Source: Rhodocollybia butyracea
Taxonomy: Eukaryota > Basidiomycota > Agaricomycetes > Agaricales > Omphalotaceae
Length of the DNA: 64,000 bases
Assembly: GCA_015501585.1 (NCBI GenBank)
Contig: JADNRY010000075.1
Span: forward strand, 1 to 64,000
Direction of reading: 5' to 3'
Of this stretch, positions 34,225-45,357 are shown in pieces. The notes under the pieces are model-generated. The model saw only the letters and a list, made by a program, of their open reading frames with translations. It searched no databases and had not been told where the DNA came from. How positions within the stretch are numbered: the stretch's first letter is position 1; every line of letters starts with the position of its first letter. The translations under genes and the position numbers were made by a program.

Positions 34225-37200
34225 TCATCCAGAATTGTTGAAATTAAGACTCTGCATCGCCAAGACAGTAATACTGGTAGCAGGGAATGTATAGTTGAAC
34301 CGCGTAGGATCCTGGAAAGAGAACGAAGAAGCAACAGGAATAACCTGATCTGGTTCGTCAATCGTATTCGAGATATTGAATAATTCGGAAATGGGGCTCA
34401 AAGCGGGGGTACCGAGTGAAATGGCAGTCGCAAACCCAGGGGTTGAAAAGTCCAGAACGATGTTGCCCACAAGGTCGTCGGTACCGGTATTGGACACCTG
34501 TCATGATTAGTTATAAGTTAAGAACAAGGAAGCAATGCCCAGAGCTCCAGCAACACACCTTCAGGAACACGACTTCCGTTTCGTTATTGTAGCTCGCCAC
34601 CCAGTACAAAGGTACAGATGTAGAGTCGGATGGTGGATTGGTAGTCAAGACGTGCGTGCCTCGATTGGACGAAAACATCTGCGTGGCAGGGGGAGGGTTG
34701 ATTCAACGCAGCCGGGGAAGAATAGCGAATGTTTTACCTGTTGAACATAGTATGAGGTCGATCTTACCATTCGGCTTGCATCGAAAGAGATGATATCAGG
34801 TGTCCACTGGTAGTTCCGAATATGTTGCAAACTAAAGACGAACATAGGACTGGTGAGACAAATGCGAGGGTGTCACGCTCAATCTCGTACCTTGGTGCAT
34901 CTAAAATCAGCTCGAATCAGAATCAACTTCCACTTGTCCGCTTGTAGTTCATCACGCACAAGCCGACGCAAATACAACATCGCTATTCCTTTCCATGCCG
35001 GTCATGAAAGCTGCTTCGGCAGTGGATCCCGCAAGAGAGGGATACTGTAGTCGTCCTTGGGTGATGAGGCCCAAAGGGTTACTTTCGTTTGTAGAGGTCA
35101 CTTTCAGCACGACCTTAGGTTCATTGTTCAATTATTTAGAAGAACCATCATACCGGCATATTCACCAACGAACCATTTCGTCCCATTCCGAGGATATGTG
35201 TCGAAAAAGAATGCATTAGTTTCAAAAAATGATGCTGAGTCGTATTGATGAAAATCGACTATGATTTGGTCAATATTACTGGTGCGTGAGAAGAAAACAA
35301 TGAAATTACTTCGCTTGTATGGTGGATTCAAAGCCAACGAAGGAAAACTGGTAGCGAGGAACTCCATCTCTGGATATTCGGCGCTAATTGCATTTACAAA
35401 AGCACTCCATCGGTATGCGGCATATCTAGCGATAGAAGTCAATATCCTATGTCCATTTAAGAATGATAAAGCACGTGCGAGTCTTCTTGGAACTAGAGTG
35501 TAACGGATGGATGAGGATTTTACGCATCAGTGTGAAATAAAGGTATACCTGATCCTCGTTACCCCTAGTCAAGTCAGTAATCAATGATCACCTCAACAAG
35601 AGCGGTTAACACACTCACACTTCGATAAACCTCAAGCTATACGGTTCCTCCCTCCCAAGACTGGCCCTTACTTTGCCCCATTTTGTGCTTTTATTTCCTA
35701 CAATAAACTCAATTTCGTTCAAGACATCTTCGACGTAGGGTTGCAAATCTGCCTCGGGAACAATGGGCCAGTCGGCGAGGTCGGAGTAGTTTGCAGTAGA
35801 GATACCAGACCACACGCCTTCGGAAGTTTCTAGTATCACCTTGGCGAGAGAGAAACATGGCAAAGGTACTCACCAAGGATCGGCTCCTACATATGGATAA
35901 GAGTTTAGAACTGGAACAAATGAAAAAGTGAATGACTTACTGCGCCTAAATCTTCTGCCCAGTTGAGGTATTCCAGTAAACCCTATGATGGAAGTTTAAG
36001 ATATAAAAACAACAGAACAAGCGAGGAAAATTACTAACCAGACCGTCGGTATTTGGGTAACTCCAGTCTCCAACTCTTCCTGGTCTGTTTTCTAACCTAC
36101 GGCGAGGATTCAGAAAATCACGTCGTCTACACGGATAGGCTTACGAACGGGCCAATGGTCTCATTCCACTTCCATCGTGTATCGAAACTTAGACCCTGGG
36201 CAGAAAACAAATTAGCGTAGGCATAAGAGACATGATAATGTCATTAGCTCACTTCGAGGTTATTCCCTCCCGGGAATCTCCAGACTGTTGGGTTCGTCGC
36301 AGCCATTGCCTCAGCCAGATCAATCCTCATGCCATTTTCTCTTCCCTTAAACGTTGGTGGGAATAATGAGAACATTCCAAAATACAGTGTCTGTCCAGCA
36401 GCGGCTCCTCCATCGAGGATAACACTGAAAACATTGTCATCGTTGGCTGCAGAAACAGTGGGAGTCAGTTGAAAGGTAAGTTTGACCCATGCATTTGATA
36501 CGCCAGTGAGAGTTTGAGAGGCGAAAACGGTGCCGCGGGAGGACTTAAGAGAGACAGTGATTGACCCAGTATAGGTGTCGGATTTGACGTAGAAGGAACC
36601 ATTATATGTCCAGCCTTCTTGTACTTTGAGGCCTAGATTTCATGTCAGAGTTGCAAGTGGTGGAACGGATGAGTTGCACACCCCAATAGCCCGTGTTTTC
36701 GAACCCGACTGGTCCAAATACGACCTTTGGTATCTGCACTTGCAAACTATTTGGAAGAGCAGATGATACACCTTCGGTCTTGGATGTCACGGACAAACGG
36801 GCTCCGTTGTGAGCTTGCCATGCATTTAAACTAGGCAAAAGCAGTCGGCGAAGGTTGATTGAATGAGAATAGAACTTATTACGCGTTTTGGGTCCCGGGA
36901 ATAACACCTTGAAAGGCACGATTTTGCAACAGTTCGGCTGAGAGTTTGGTCAGTTACTGTCAGAACCATATTGATGTACATACCATAAAGTCCTCCATCG
37001 CCGCTTGAAAGACCTGAGCGAGAAAGTTGACCCGTTTCTGTGTAAAACTCACCTATGGTTGATGTCCTATATTCAAGTTAGTAAAAATGGAACTCAACAG
37101 CATTCGGTCTGTTGACTAACTTCCCACATGTAACCATAAAGCGTCGAAGGAATCTCGTGAGTGATATTCGTGGTGATCTCCAGATTCAAAGCATTCGGAG

Positions 37201-37267
37201 GAGTCAAAAGCGATCTCACAGCAACTGGAGAGAAGAGACCTAGAAGGCAAAGTTTTTGGAGGATCAT
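34225..37267 (-). CDS. GH51 alpha-L-arabinofuranosidase, secreted
   Basis: Start ATG 37267; signal peptide MILQKLCLLGLFSPVAVRS. It removes arabinose side chains from arabinan and arabinoxylan outside the cell. Conserved order: LEITTNITHEIPSTLYGYMW, SGDGGLYAELLQNRAFQG, LNAWQAHNGARLSV, WRFPGGNNLEG, NRPGRVGDWSYPNTDGL, FIEVGNED with the acid/base Glu, WFVGEYA with the nucleophile Glu (about 35160), and AEAAFMTGMERNSDVVFA. The intact protein needs very small exons: 37053-37066 (14 nt), 36984-37003 (20), 35874-35886 (13), 35549-35564 (16, holds the acid/base Glu) and 34891-34900 (10). All of these are flanked by canonical introns of 46-60 nt. One joint (35426-35478) appears to be GC-AG. It is divergent from the DUF5695 gene. 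Confidence 0.9.
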
Positions 37268-37680
37268 TATCGCAAAATTTGAGGCCTTTGTTCGCGCAAA
37301 ACCCCTTTTAACAAAGCACCCGACCTCCAGAAGCTCATGGTATTGAGTCAAGTTTGGTGGTCAGATGGACGCGAAGGCGGACCGCGCATATCATCGTGGA
37401 GCCAAGCCATCATGAACGTAAGGGCAGGTCAACACTTCCAGTAACTGGTGGGACTAAAACCGTCGGTCCGCAAGAGTACCTTTATAGTTTTCATGAGATT
37501 ACAGTATTCAGCACAGAACTCATGTCATTCAAGTTGTCATCATCTTCGAAGGCACATGGGCTTAGAGTATTTAATGTCTCCTCAGAATCCGATCGTCTGA
37601 CTCTTCCTGCAGCTCAAAGACATGTAAGTCATGCAGTATGACCTCGTTGGTCAATGCTAATTGCTGATATAATTCATAGA
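37268..37680. promoter_or_regulatory. Shared divergent promoter of GH51 and DUF5695 genes
   Basis: 413 nt separate two divergent secreted-enzyme genes, so the region probably controls both. I see no site I can assign with confidence. Confidence 0.45.
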
Positions 37681-40600
37681 ATGTTGTCGACACTAGCCTG
37701 TTGGCTACTGCTACTAGTAGAGACTGCTGTCGCTTTGACCGACACTCTTGGTCTGAAAGATGGCTTCCTCTCGTTCAACACGCCAACTTTTGCGGTTCAG
37801 TTGGTAAAGGACTCTCAAACCCTGTATTCTCTCAATACAACTGCAGGCTTCAATTTCATCCCCACTGACCAAATGACATTCCGAGCTGCAAACGGCAATT
37901 ATCATCTTGGAGACATCACCTTTCGTGCCCGTACTGTTGGATCTACTGCTTGGATCAGCGGAGATACTTCTCAGGCTCGCGCGAAGGTTACTGCCTTGCC
38001 AGTATCGGGAACAACCTTGGCAGCTGCTAATCTAGCCCCCACTTTACCCAAAGGCTCTCTCTTGAATATCACTCGTCGTTGGGTAGTTGAAGACAACGTT
38101 CTTCAGCTTCTCTTTGATGTCACTAACTCTCAAACGAAAGCCGTCGAAATCGGCTCTCTAGGTGCTGATTTGGAGTTTAACAATGTGCGCATGGCTATAA
38201 ATCGCAAATGACTGATCCTAATGGTACTCTGACATCGTGGTAGATTTTCACAGGACGTACTGCAACACAGGTCAACAATCTCTGCAGTCTTTTCGATCCT
38301 TATATCGGCCAAGACGCAGGGTATGTTCAGGTTTGTCTCCGATATGCATATTCGAACAAAGGCAAGGTTGCTAAATTGGATATGGTCAGGTTACTCCATT
38401 GCTTGGGACGCTTCCACCACTCGTGGTACTCCCTGTAGGATCATCACCTCTCGAGGGCTGGCGGTTCCTTCCAGAGGCGACCAGTTTAACCCCGTTTTAT
38501 CAGTCTCAAACGTTTGAAGGACTGTATGAATGGGATTTCCATACTTTGGCGTACGCGCAAAACGAATGGGCCGCTACAACGCCTTGGAATGCTCCCACAT
38601 CTTTCGTGCTGCAACCCGGTCAAACGCGGACTTATGGTCTTCAATTCCTCCTTGCGCCCTCCATTCGAGATATCGAGGCCACAGTCGCCACCGTTCAGCC
38701 CGTCGCTGTTACCATCCCCGGAACTATCCTTCCTTCCGATCAAACTGGAAAGGTTTTCCTGAATACAAACTTGACTGTTGCCAATATCACTGTTAGCCCC
38801 GCAAGTGCCCTAACCTGGACCACCAATACTGATGCTAAAACAGGCGGCTGGCTGGGACTCACAATCACTCCAAAGACATGGGGAAGATCTCGCCTATCCA
38901 TTACCTACTCAAATGGGAAGGTGCAAACAATCAATTACTTTGTAACGAATGGCGCAACTGCGACTATCGATAGCTTGGGCAACTTTTTAACTACCTCGCA
39001 ATGGTACACTAATACATCCGATCCGTTCAATCGTGCTCCCTCAGTTATCAGCTACGATCGTTCCGTCAACGAAGTCGTCACTAATGACCCGAGGTGAGAT
39101 TACATGAATGACTTTGTATTCCCTCGAAGTCAAGAGTCTGATTTTCCCCTAGAGTGTGGATCGGGGGTTTGGGGGACGAGGGTGGTTCCGGGTCTTGGTT
39201 GGCTGCCACTATGAAACAATTTGTTCAGCCTAATGCAGCTGAAGTAGCCAAATTGGAACAATTCGTCAACCAAACCTTGTGGGGGACCATTCAGAATAGA
39301 AACAATGGTACTCTACTACACATATACTTCTATTTGTTCGTTAACTTTTATTTAACCAGCTACCGTTAAGATGGTAAGAAGGCTTACAGGATAATTAGAG
39401 CTTCAATCTCACCACCACACAGTCAGTTTTCTTCTATCAACCATCCACAGTTCCAAACTACGATTATCCATCAAACGAGGACTGGACTGTATGGTGGTCA
39501 TGGGACCAAGCTTCTGCCTGGGCAACTGGGAGAGGCTACGACTATATCCATGTCACTGCTGCATACTGGGCAATGTACCGTGTTGCTCGTAACTATCCTA
39601 GTCTCGTTTCAACTCACAACTGGCAGTGGTACATTAACCAAGCCGTTCTCACCGTTTCGACTTTGACTAATCCAGCGGATCGGGTCGGATTTGTAGATGA
39701 TGGGCTTATGGGAGAGACTGTCTTACGATTTTTGTTAGACGATCTTCAGAGAGAGGGGCTGACAGCAAATGCTACATTGGTTGAGAGCAGAATGAAATCT
39801 CGTTGGCAGGTTTGGACCACGGAACGTTTCCCGTAGGTGCCTGTTCTGTTGGTGTTTCTGGAGTGACTCATCCGTGGTTCGCAAGGTTCGGTTCTGAAAT
39901 GGCATGGGATTCGACCGGACAAGAGGGAGTTTATATATGGTCGACCTTCTTCAATGATACTACCACTGCCCTCAACGCAGTCAATTCGATTATTGCATAC
40001 CAACCTGTGGTCGCGCACTGGGGATACAATGGAAATGCTCGACGTTATTGGTAAGCGCCCATTACCTTTTTTCCAGCTCAAACTTGCAGCTAATGGCGAG
40101 GTGCAGGGACAACATATATGCAGGCAAGCTCATGCGGTACGAGAGACAGATCCACCACTATGGCAGTGGTCTGAATGCAATCCCGTTGCTTGGTTCGTTC
40201 GTGTCAGACCCCACTGACTACTATCTTCTACGAGCCGGTTTCGGAGGTATCAGTGAGTGACGTTCGTTTTTAGTGTCTATTGAAACTCATTCGAGCACCA
40301 CCAGGTGGACCACTATCTAACATTGATCAGGGTGGATTTGCTGCGGCCTCTTTCCATTCGTTCGCACAGACAATGGCTTGGGATGCGTACTCGGGCGATT
40401 ACGGACCTAACTTCTCTGGACATTCGATGGGTACGGAGCAACTTTACTGAGAGTTTGCTAATATCATATAATCTGAACTTTTCTATTCAGGTATGGGTAC
40501 ATTCATCATAAACCATCCGACATTTGGCTGGCAAGCATTCGGTGGAAACGTTATCTCGACCTCTCCTACAGTTCAAGTCCAAATCAGGGACTCTGTTCGT

Positions 40601-40885
40601 CGCAGAATTTTCATTGCGCCTCTTGGTGCACAACTCAGCCTTGACGCCGGGGCATTCTCAGCACTCACTTTTAATCCTACGACTGGAACCGTTGTCGTTA
40701 CAATTTTGGCGGTAGCTGATGGTGCGACTGGTGCTGCTAGTGCTCCTCAGGGCAGACTGGTGGTCTCACAGCCGACGGTAGTCTCTGGCGCCCACCTCTT
40801 GAAGCCAACGACTTCTCTGACTGTAGATGCGGGTGCATTTGTGGTCCCCTTCACGAATGGGGTCGGCACTGTAACATTATCGTAA
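37681..40885 (+). CDS. Secreted DUF5695 family protein, putative glycoside hydrolase
   Basis: Start chosen at 37681 because it gives a clean signal peptide (MLSTLACWLLLLVETAVA); an in-frame ATG at 37654 adds nine residues. The mature part begins LTDTLGLKDGFLSFNTPTFA and has GWRFLPEATSLTPFYQSQTF, RVWIGGLGDEGGSGSWLAAT, NYDYPSNEDWTVWWSWDQAS and GSEMAWDSTGQEGVYIW. I recognise this as the DUF5695 family, often labelled a glycoside hydrolase in basidiomycetes; its activity is not established. Introns include one ending at 38396 and those flanking a 14-nt exon at 39360-39373 (introns 39308-39359 and 39374-39422). Other joints are at about 39837-39890 and 40050-40106. Every joint is in phase with GT-AG borders, so the gene looks intact. 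Confidence 0.75.
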
Positions 40886-41306
40886 ACGCGGTCAGAAATA
40901 ATATAAAATTGTAACTTTTTATCTGAATTATATTGGATTTCATTCCACGGGCGCTAATAATCCAAAAATGGCAAAAACGTCCCGGTTGTCATCTTAACAA
41001 CGGCTCTTTGTAATATGTTCTTCACAATTGTTTATTGACGCTGAAATGACAATTACAATGTGCTGGGCGCTTTCCTTCCCTTTTATGAAGACAAAGTTCT
41101 TTCCGCACAAAGGCTCTTTTGTTGTTGTTATAGCAGCCTACAGGTCCAAGCTCCACGAAAAACCTTATAACTCCGCTTCTCTTGCTAAATCACCCGTCGC
41201 AGCTCTTCTCACACCACTCAGATCGACTCTTTCATAAATCCACATACGTGCGTAGAGCCCAAAAATCCGTCTCCATAGATTACATACTCACTGTGTCTTT
41301 CCACAG
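40886..41306. other. Intergenic, nothing recognised
   Basis: 3' flank of the DUF5695 gene and 5' flank of the F-box gene. No feature supported. Confidence 0.45.
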
Positions 41307-42800
41307 ATGGATTCCTATAGTGGCAGTCCAGGATCGTCCAGCCCCATTCGGACGCTCCCCGTCGAAGTTTTGACTGAAATTTTCGGCTACTGCTCGTCGA
41401 AATCTCCTTCCTCCCACGCTGTAACGTTGACTCGGCCTGGGGAGCTAGATGTCCCTATTCAAGCCGTATCGAGTACTTGCTCGAAATGGCGGAGCATCGT
41501 ATGCACGCAATCGACATTTTGGTCTTCATATGACCTGAACCTGACGTACATTACTGGACCCAAAATCTTTGACCTTCTCATCATGTACATTGGCCGCTCG
41601 GGTACCGCGAAACTACGTCTCGGCATCGCATGTCCGGAGATGAATGCAGACCAGGGCTCCGAGACCTCCCAGTCTTCGGAGGACGCTGACCTGCTACCGA
41701 CCCGACTCGCGTTCCTAGCAGTCTTGCTCGATAATTCGAGCAGATGGCATGATGTCTTTCTCGATATGAGCTCCAGCGTGTTCGCGTACGCAGTCTCTCG
41801 TTTGGAACTCCGCGGGAAGCCTAAAGAAGACGGGTATTTCCCGAACCTCGAAAAGTTGTACTGCCAGGACCAAGAAAGCGAACATTACTATCTAGATGGG
41901 GATCCCGAGACTGGCCGAAGCCTGTTCGACATCTTTCAACCTTGTCCCCGGTTGCGTGACCTCACTGCGCACGATTCTTGGGTTACGGATCCCATCGACT
42001 ATTCTCATTTGACGAATCTGGATCTCATGTTTTACCGTGGACGCTCGCTGTCGACTCTGCTATCACGTTGCCCTAATCTCAAAGAGTTTTCTCTCGCCTA
42101 CTGTTCCATCCCGGATGAAGATGACTTTGATTACGACGAAAGCGCTAGAGTATGGTCGAAAAACCATCCATTCTCTCATCGATCCCTCGTCACTCTGATT
42201 CTTCCGATGTATGAACACTTTGGCTGTGCGATATGGGAAGACTTGTGTTTCCCGTCCGTGAACACATTGACTATCGATCAAATTGGGGATGATGAGGCAG
42301 GAATGGCGGAGCTGGTTGATTTGGTTTCGAGGTCGAGATGCAACTTGCGTACGATGGCAATCGGGAAAATGCCATTGGGCGCGCTTTTCAAGCTTCTCTC
42401 GATAGCGCCATCGCTCGAACGCTTGAAATTGGCACGCCACTACACCGTTCATGCTTGGGAGACCAATCCCACGACGATGTTTTTGCCATTGTTCAAAAAG
42501 GAGACACAGCATCTGGTGCCAGCGCTTTCTCTTCAGATTGAGCTGGGTGCAAGCAGTTTTGTCGACCGACCAGCGACCAGGGACGTTCCTCAGCACATCC
42601 ATGACATGGTTGTTTCCCGACTTGGAGAAGTCCCGACTCAGCTTTCTTTTGTCGTGACCGCGCTGGAATCTAAACAAACAATGGAACTGAACTTTGGTTT
42701 TCTCTTTGAATTTTTTGGCGCTCGCTTCAGAGATATTACGCAGCCGCTCCCCTATGAGACGTACTCTTTAGCCTTGACTTTGGGTGGGAGAGGGTCCTGA
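41307..42800 (+). CDS. F-box/LRR-like protein
   Basis: Single-exon gene of 497 residues from an ATG at 41307. F-box-like motif at residues about 13-60 (PIRTLPVEVLTEIFGYCSSK, then AVSSTCSKWRSIVCTQSTFWSS). Leucine-rich stretches follow (FDIFQPCPRLRDLTAHDSWV, LSTLLSRCPNLKEFSLAYCS, LFKLLSIAPSLERLKLARH). Expected role is substrate binding in an SCF ubiquitin ligase; target unknown. It is not a copy of the duplicated F-box block. A long antisense open frame at 42063-42677 is a codon-bias shadow. Confidence 0.85.
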   Translation: MDSYSGSPGSSSPIRTLPVEVLTEIFGYCSSKSPSSHAVTLTRPGELDVPIQAVSSTCSKWRSIVCTQSTFWSSYDLNLTYITGPKIFDLLIMYIGRSGTAKLRLGIACPEMNADQGSETSQSSEDADLLPTRLAFLAVLLDNSSRWHDVFLDMSSSVFAYAVSRLELRGKPKEDGYFPNLEKLYCQDQESEHYYLDGDPETGRSLFDIFQPCPRLRDLTAHDSWVTDPIDYSHLTNLDLMFYRGRSLSTLLSRCPNLKEFSLAYCSIPDEDDFDYDESARVWSKNHPFSHRSLVTLILPMYEHFGCAIWEDLCFPSVNTLTIDQIGDDEAGMAELVDLVSRSRCNLRTMAIGKMPLGALFKLLSIAPSLERLKLARHYTVHAWETNPTTMFLPLFKKETQHLVPALSLQIELGASSFVDRPATRDVPQHIHDMVVSRLGEVPTQLSFVVTALESKQTMELNFGFLFEFFGARFRDITQPLPYETYSLALTLGGRGS

Positions 42801-43002
42801 AGACATATGTCAATTGGCCTTGTAGTATATACTTCGTCGGAGCAAGGCTGTAAAAACTCGCGCTCAGTTCTCAGAGTGCACGTAGCAAAAAAATGTATAA
42901 TACAATCGTAGCGTTTTTATGTGACATGAATGAATCATCAACGTTAAAATCGATGCGTGTCCACCAAAGGATGTTTCTCGTAAACTTAATTTCTTTGCAT
43001 CT

Positions 43003-45357
43003 TCAAACTTCAATCTCTTCCTTGAGATCAGGCGGCGAGTCAGTACCTTGGGCAGGTCTCCTGCCGAACTTCGAGTGTCCTCCGTGTTCAATATCATCTG
43101 CTGCCTTCTTGTCTGCCAACTTGACTTTGCGATTCCATTCATAAGACTTGTACGCCGGTACGCTTTCTTGGAAGAGGGTGTTGATGGATTCCAGAGATAA
43201 TCCAGACCTGGGTGAAGGAGTATTAAGTTGTGTTGCAGCGGCGGAACGACAGTGGGGAGAAACTTACATCTCGGGTACGAAGAAGTAGATAAAGGCAGCT
43301 GCGAGGAAGTTGGCGCCGAAGAATACGAAGCCATACTTTGCGCCGATATCGACGGCAATGAAGGGTGAGAAGTAGGAGAGTAGGAAGTTCCATGTCCACT
43401 GTACAAGGTAAGCTTTGAGTATGATGTATGCAGTAAAACAGCTAAGACTCACGTTAGATGCACTAATGAAAGACAATTGCTTCGCACGAGTACGCAGAGG
43501 AGCAATTTCACCAGCTGTTGGAAAAGAGTCAGGTTGACATCGTTGGGTGGCTGTTGTTCTGGGGACTTACTGTTTACCCATCCACCAGGACCCCAAGAGC
43601 AACCGTATGCAAGGACGAAGATACAGATCACGAAGAGCATGCCTGCTCCTGGACCTTTTTTGGCGGTCAAGTTAGGGTTGTTGTCTGGGTAGAGCGCGAA
43701 GGATCCCTATAGAGAAAATGTGTAAGACACCACTCTACGGTAGCAGAAAGTATTCAACGTACGATAACACCGTAAAGCATGTAGGTGATACCCATAACAA
43801 GTGCACCAACGATCATTGTTCTCCTACGTCCGAATCTATGATAAAATTGGCCATGGTTAGGCAATCGTCAACGAGGATCGAGAAAAAAAGAGTACAAACC
43901 GGTCAAGGCAGTAAAGACCGGGAAGCGTCCCAATCATATCCAGAAGACCAAAGATGATCTGACTGACGTATGAGTCCAGAGACGGGTTGACAGAGGCGAA
44001 AATGGAGGTTCCGTAGTACTGAGATCAAACAGCCGTCAACAACGCGAAAGGTTATAGTATACAGGACAAGGTACGCACGAAAATGAAGTTGGCTCCGGTA
44101 AGCTGCTGGAAACTCTGTACTCCACAACCGATCAAGGTCCTCTGGCCGGTCTTGAGATCGTTCTTAAAGTTGAAGCAATCGAGATAACCGGCACCAGAGT
44201 GTTTCTCCTCTACAATCTTTTCCTGGATTTCGTCGATATAGGCTTGTACAAGCGGATCGTCTATAGCAATACCGTGCATACGAGCAATGACATCTCGTGC
44301 AGTTTCAATATTGTCGTTGAGAATGGATTCACGAGGGGATCTTGGGAGGAAAGGTGTGCCAGCACCTGCCGGGTGAAGCGTCAGTAAGTAGCAGATGTAG
44401 AACGAAAGACGTACAGAGAATGAGACCCCAGATAATTTGGAGCCCGATGGGAATCTTGTATGATGCGACCCCATCGATGCCTTTTGTGCCAAAATCGACG
44501 ATGTAGGCGATAAGGATACCGAAGGTAATCATGACTTGGTAACAGGAGACGAAAGATCCACGAAGCGCTTTCGGTGAGACTGGTCCGGGATATCAAGATT
44601 AAAATCACAGAGTAAATCGCTTGAGCACTCACTCTCTCCTTGGTACAGCGGTACGAGAGCTGACAATGCCTATTTCAGAGGTGTCAGTCATTCCTGGCTC
44701 GTTCGAAGGAGATAATACGCACTCCGACACCTAATCCTGCAATGAAACGACCTGCGATGAAGGCTCCGAGATTGCCGGTTGGGGCAATCTGCACAATGAC
44801 ACCAGCTATGAAGACCACGGAGACCATGAAGATAGCCCCTCTTCTACCCAAGAAATCGGCTGTCGGAACACCAAGTAAAGCACCTGCCCAGCATCCGGCT
44901 GAGAGAAGAGCAACGATAACGGCTGTAATATTTTATTTAAGCCGCTGGCTTCACCCCAAAACAAAGTGGACATACCTTGACGATGAGCGGACAAAGAGAA
45001 ACCTCCTACCACTGAAGAATCAGGAGTTCCAAATGAACTCTCGAAATGCGGCATGATCAAACATCCAGAGATATAGCTGTAAGACACAATGATTAACATA
45101 ATTGAATAGGTATCTACGGAGAGTGGGAATTCTTACCCGACTAGAAACGAACGAATTCAAGCAAAGTTCAGTCAGTGATTAATGGTGCCAAATTTTTTGT
45201 TTACTGACTGTCATAACCGACTGTTTCGAGACTAGTCAGCCATCATAATAGCGCAATAGGTGAATGAAAACGTACAAATGTATCCTCCCATACTGACGAA
45301 CAGGTTGACCACCACGGCCAACAAACTCACTGGTTCGCCTCGATATCTGATAGGCAT
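43003..45357 (-). CDS. MFS sugar porter (hexose transporter type)
   Basis: ATG at 45357 (MPIRYRGEPVSLLAVVVNLF), stop at 43003. Twelve-helix sugar porter with family motifs: GYIFGYDIGYISG, ADFLGRRGAIF, FLPRSPRESI (Glu of the usual PESPR is Arg), QQLTGANFIF, LDRFGRRRTMI, and GPGGWVNSKSPEQ before GEIAPLRTRAK, with an acidic cytosolic tail DLKEEIEV. The GYDIGYISG motif is split over four exons: 45276-45357, 45209-45220 (12 nt), 45137-45140 (4 nt, TCGG) and the exon ending at 45076. Phases agree (1, 1, 2) and all borders are GT-AG with good donors (GTACGT, GTCAGT, GTAAGA). Likely a plasma-membrane proton symporter or facilitator; substrate not predictable. Confidence 0.85.

Noticed and set aside
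42063..42677. 204-codon open frame antisense to the F-box gene
   Set aside because: It lies wholly inside a well-supported gene, has no recognisable domain and reflects codon composition of the sense strand.
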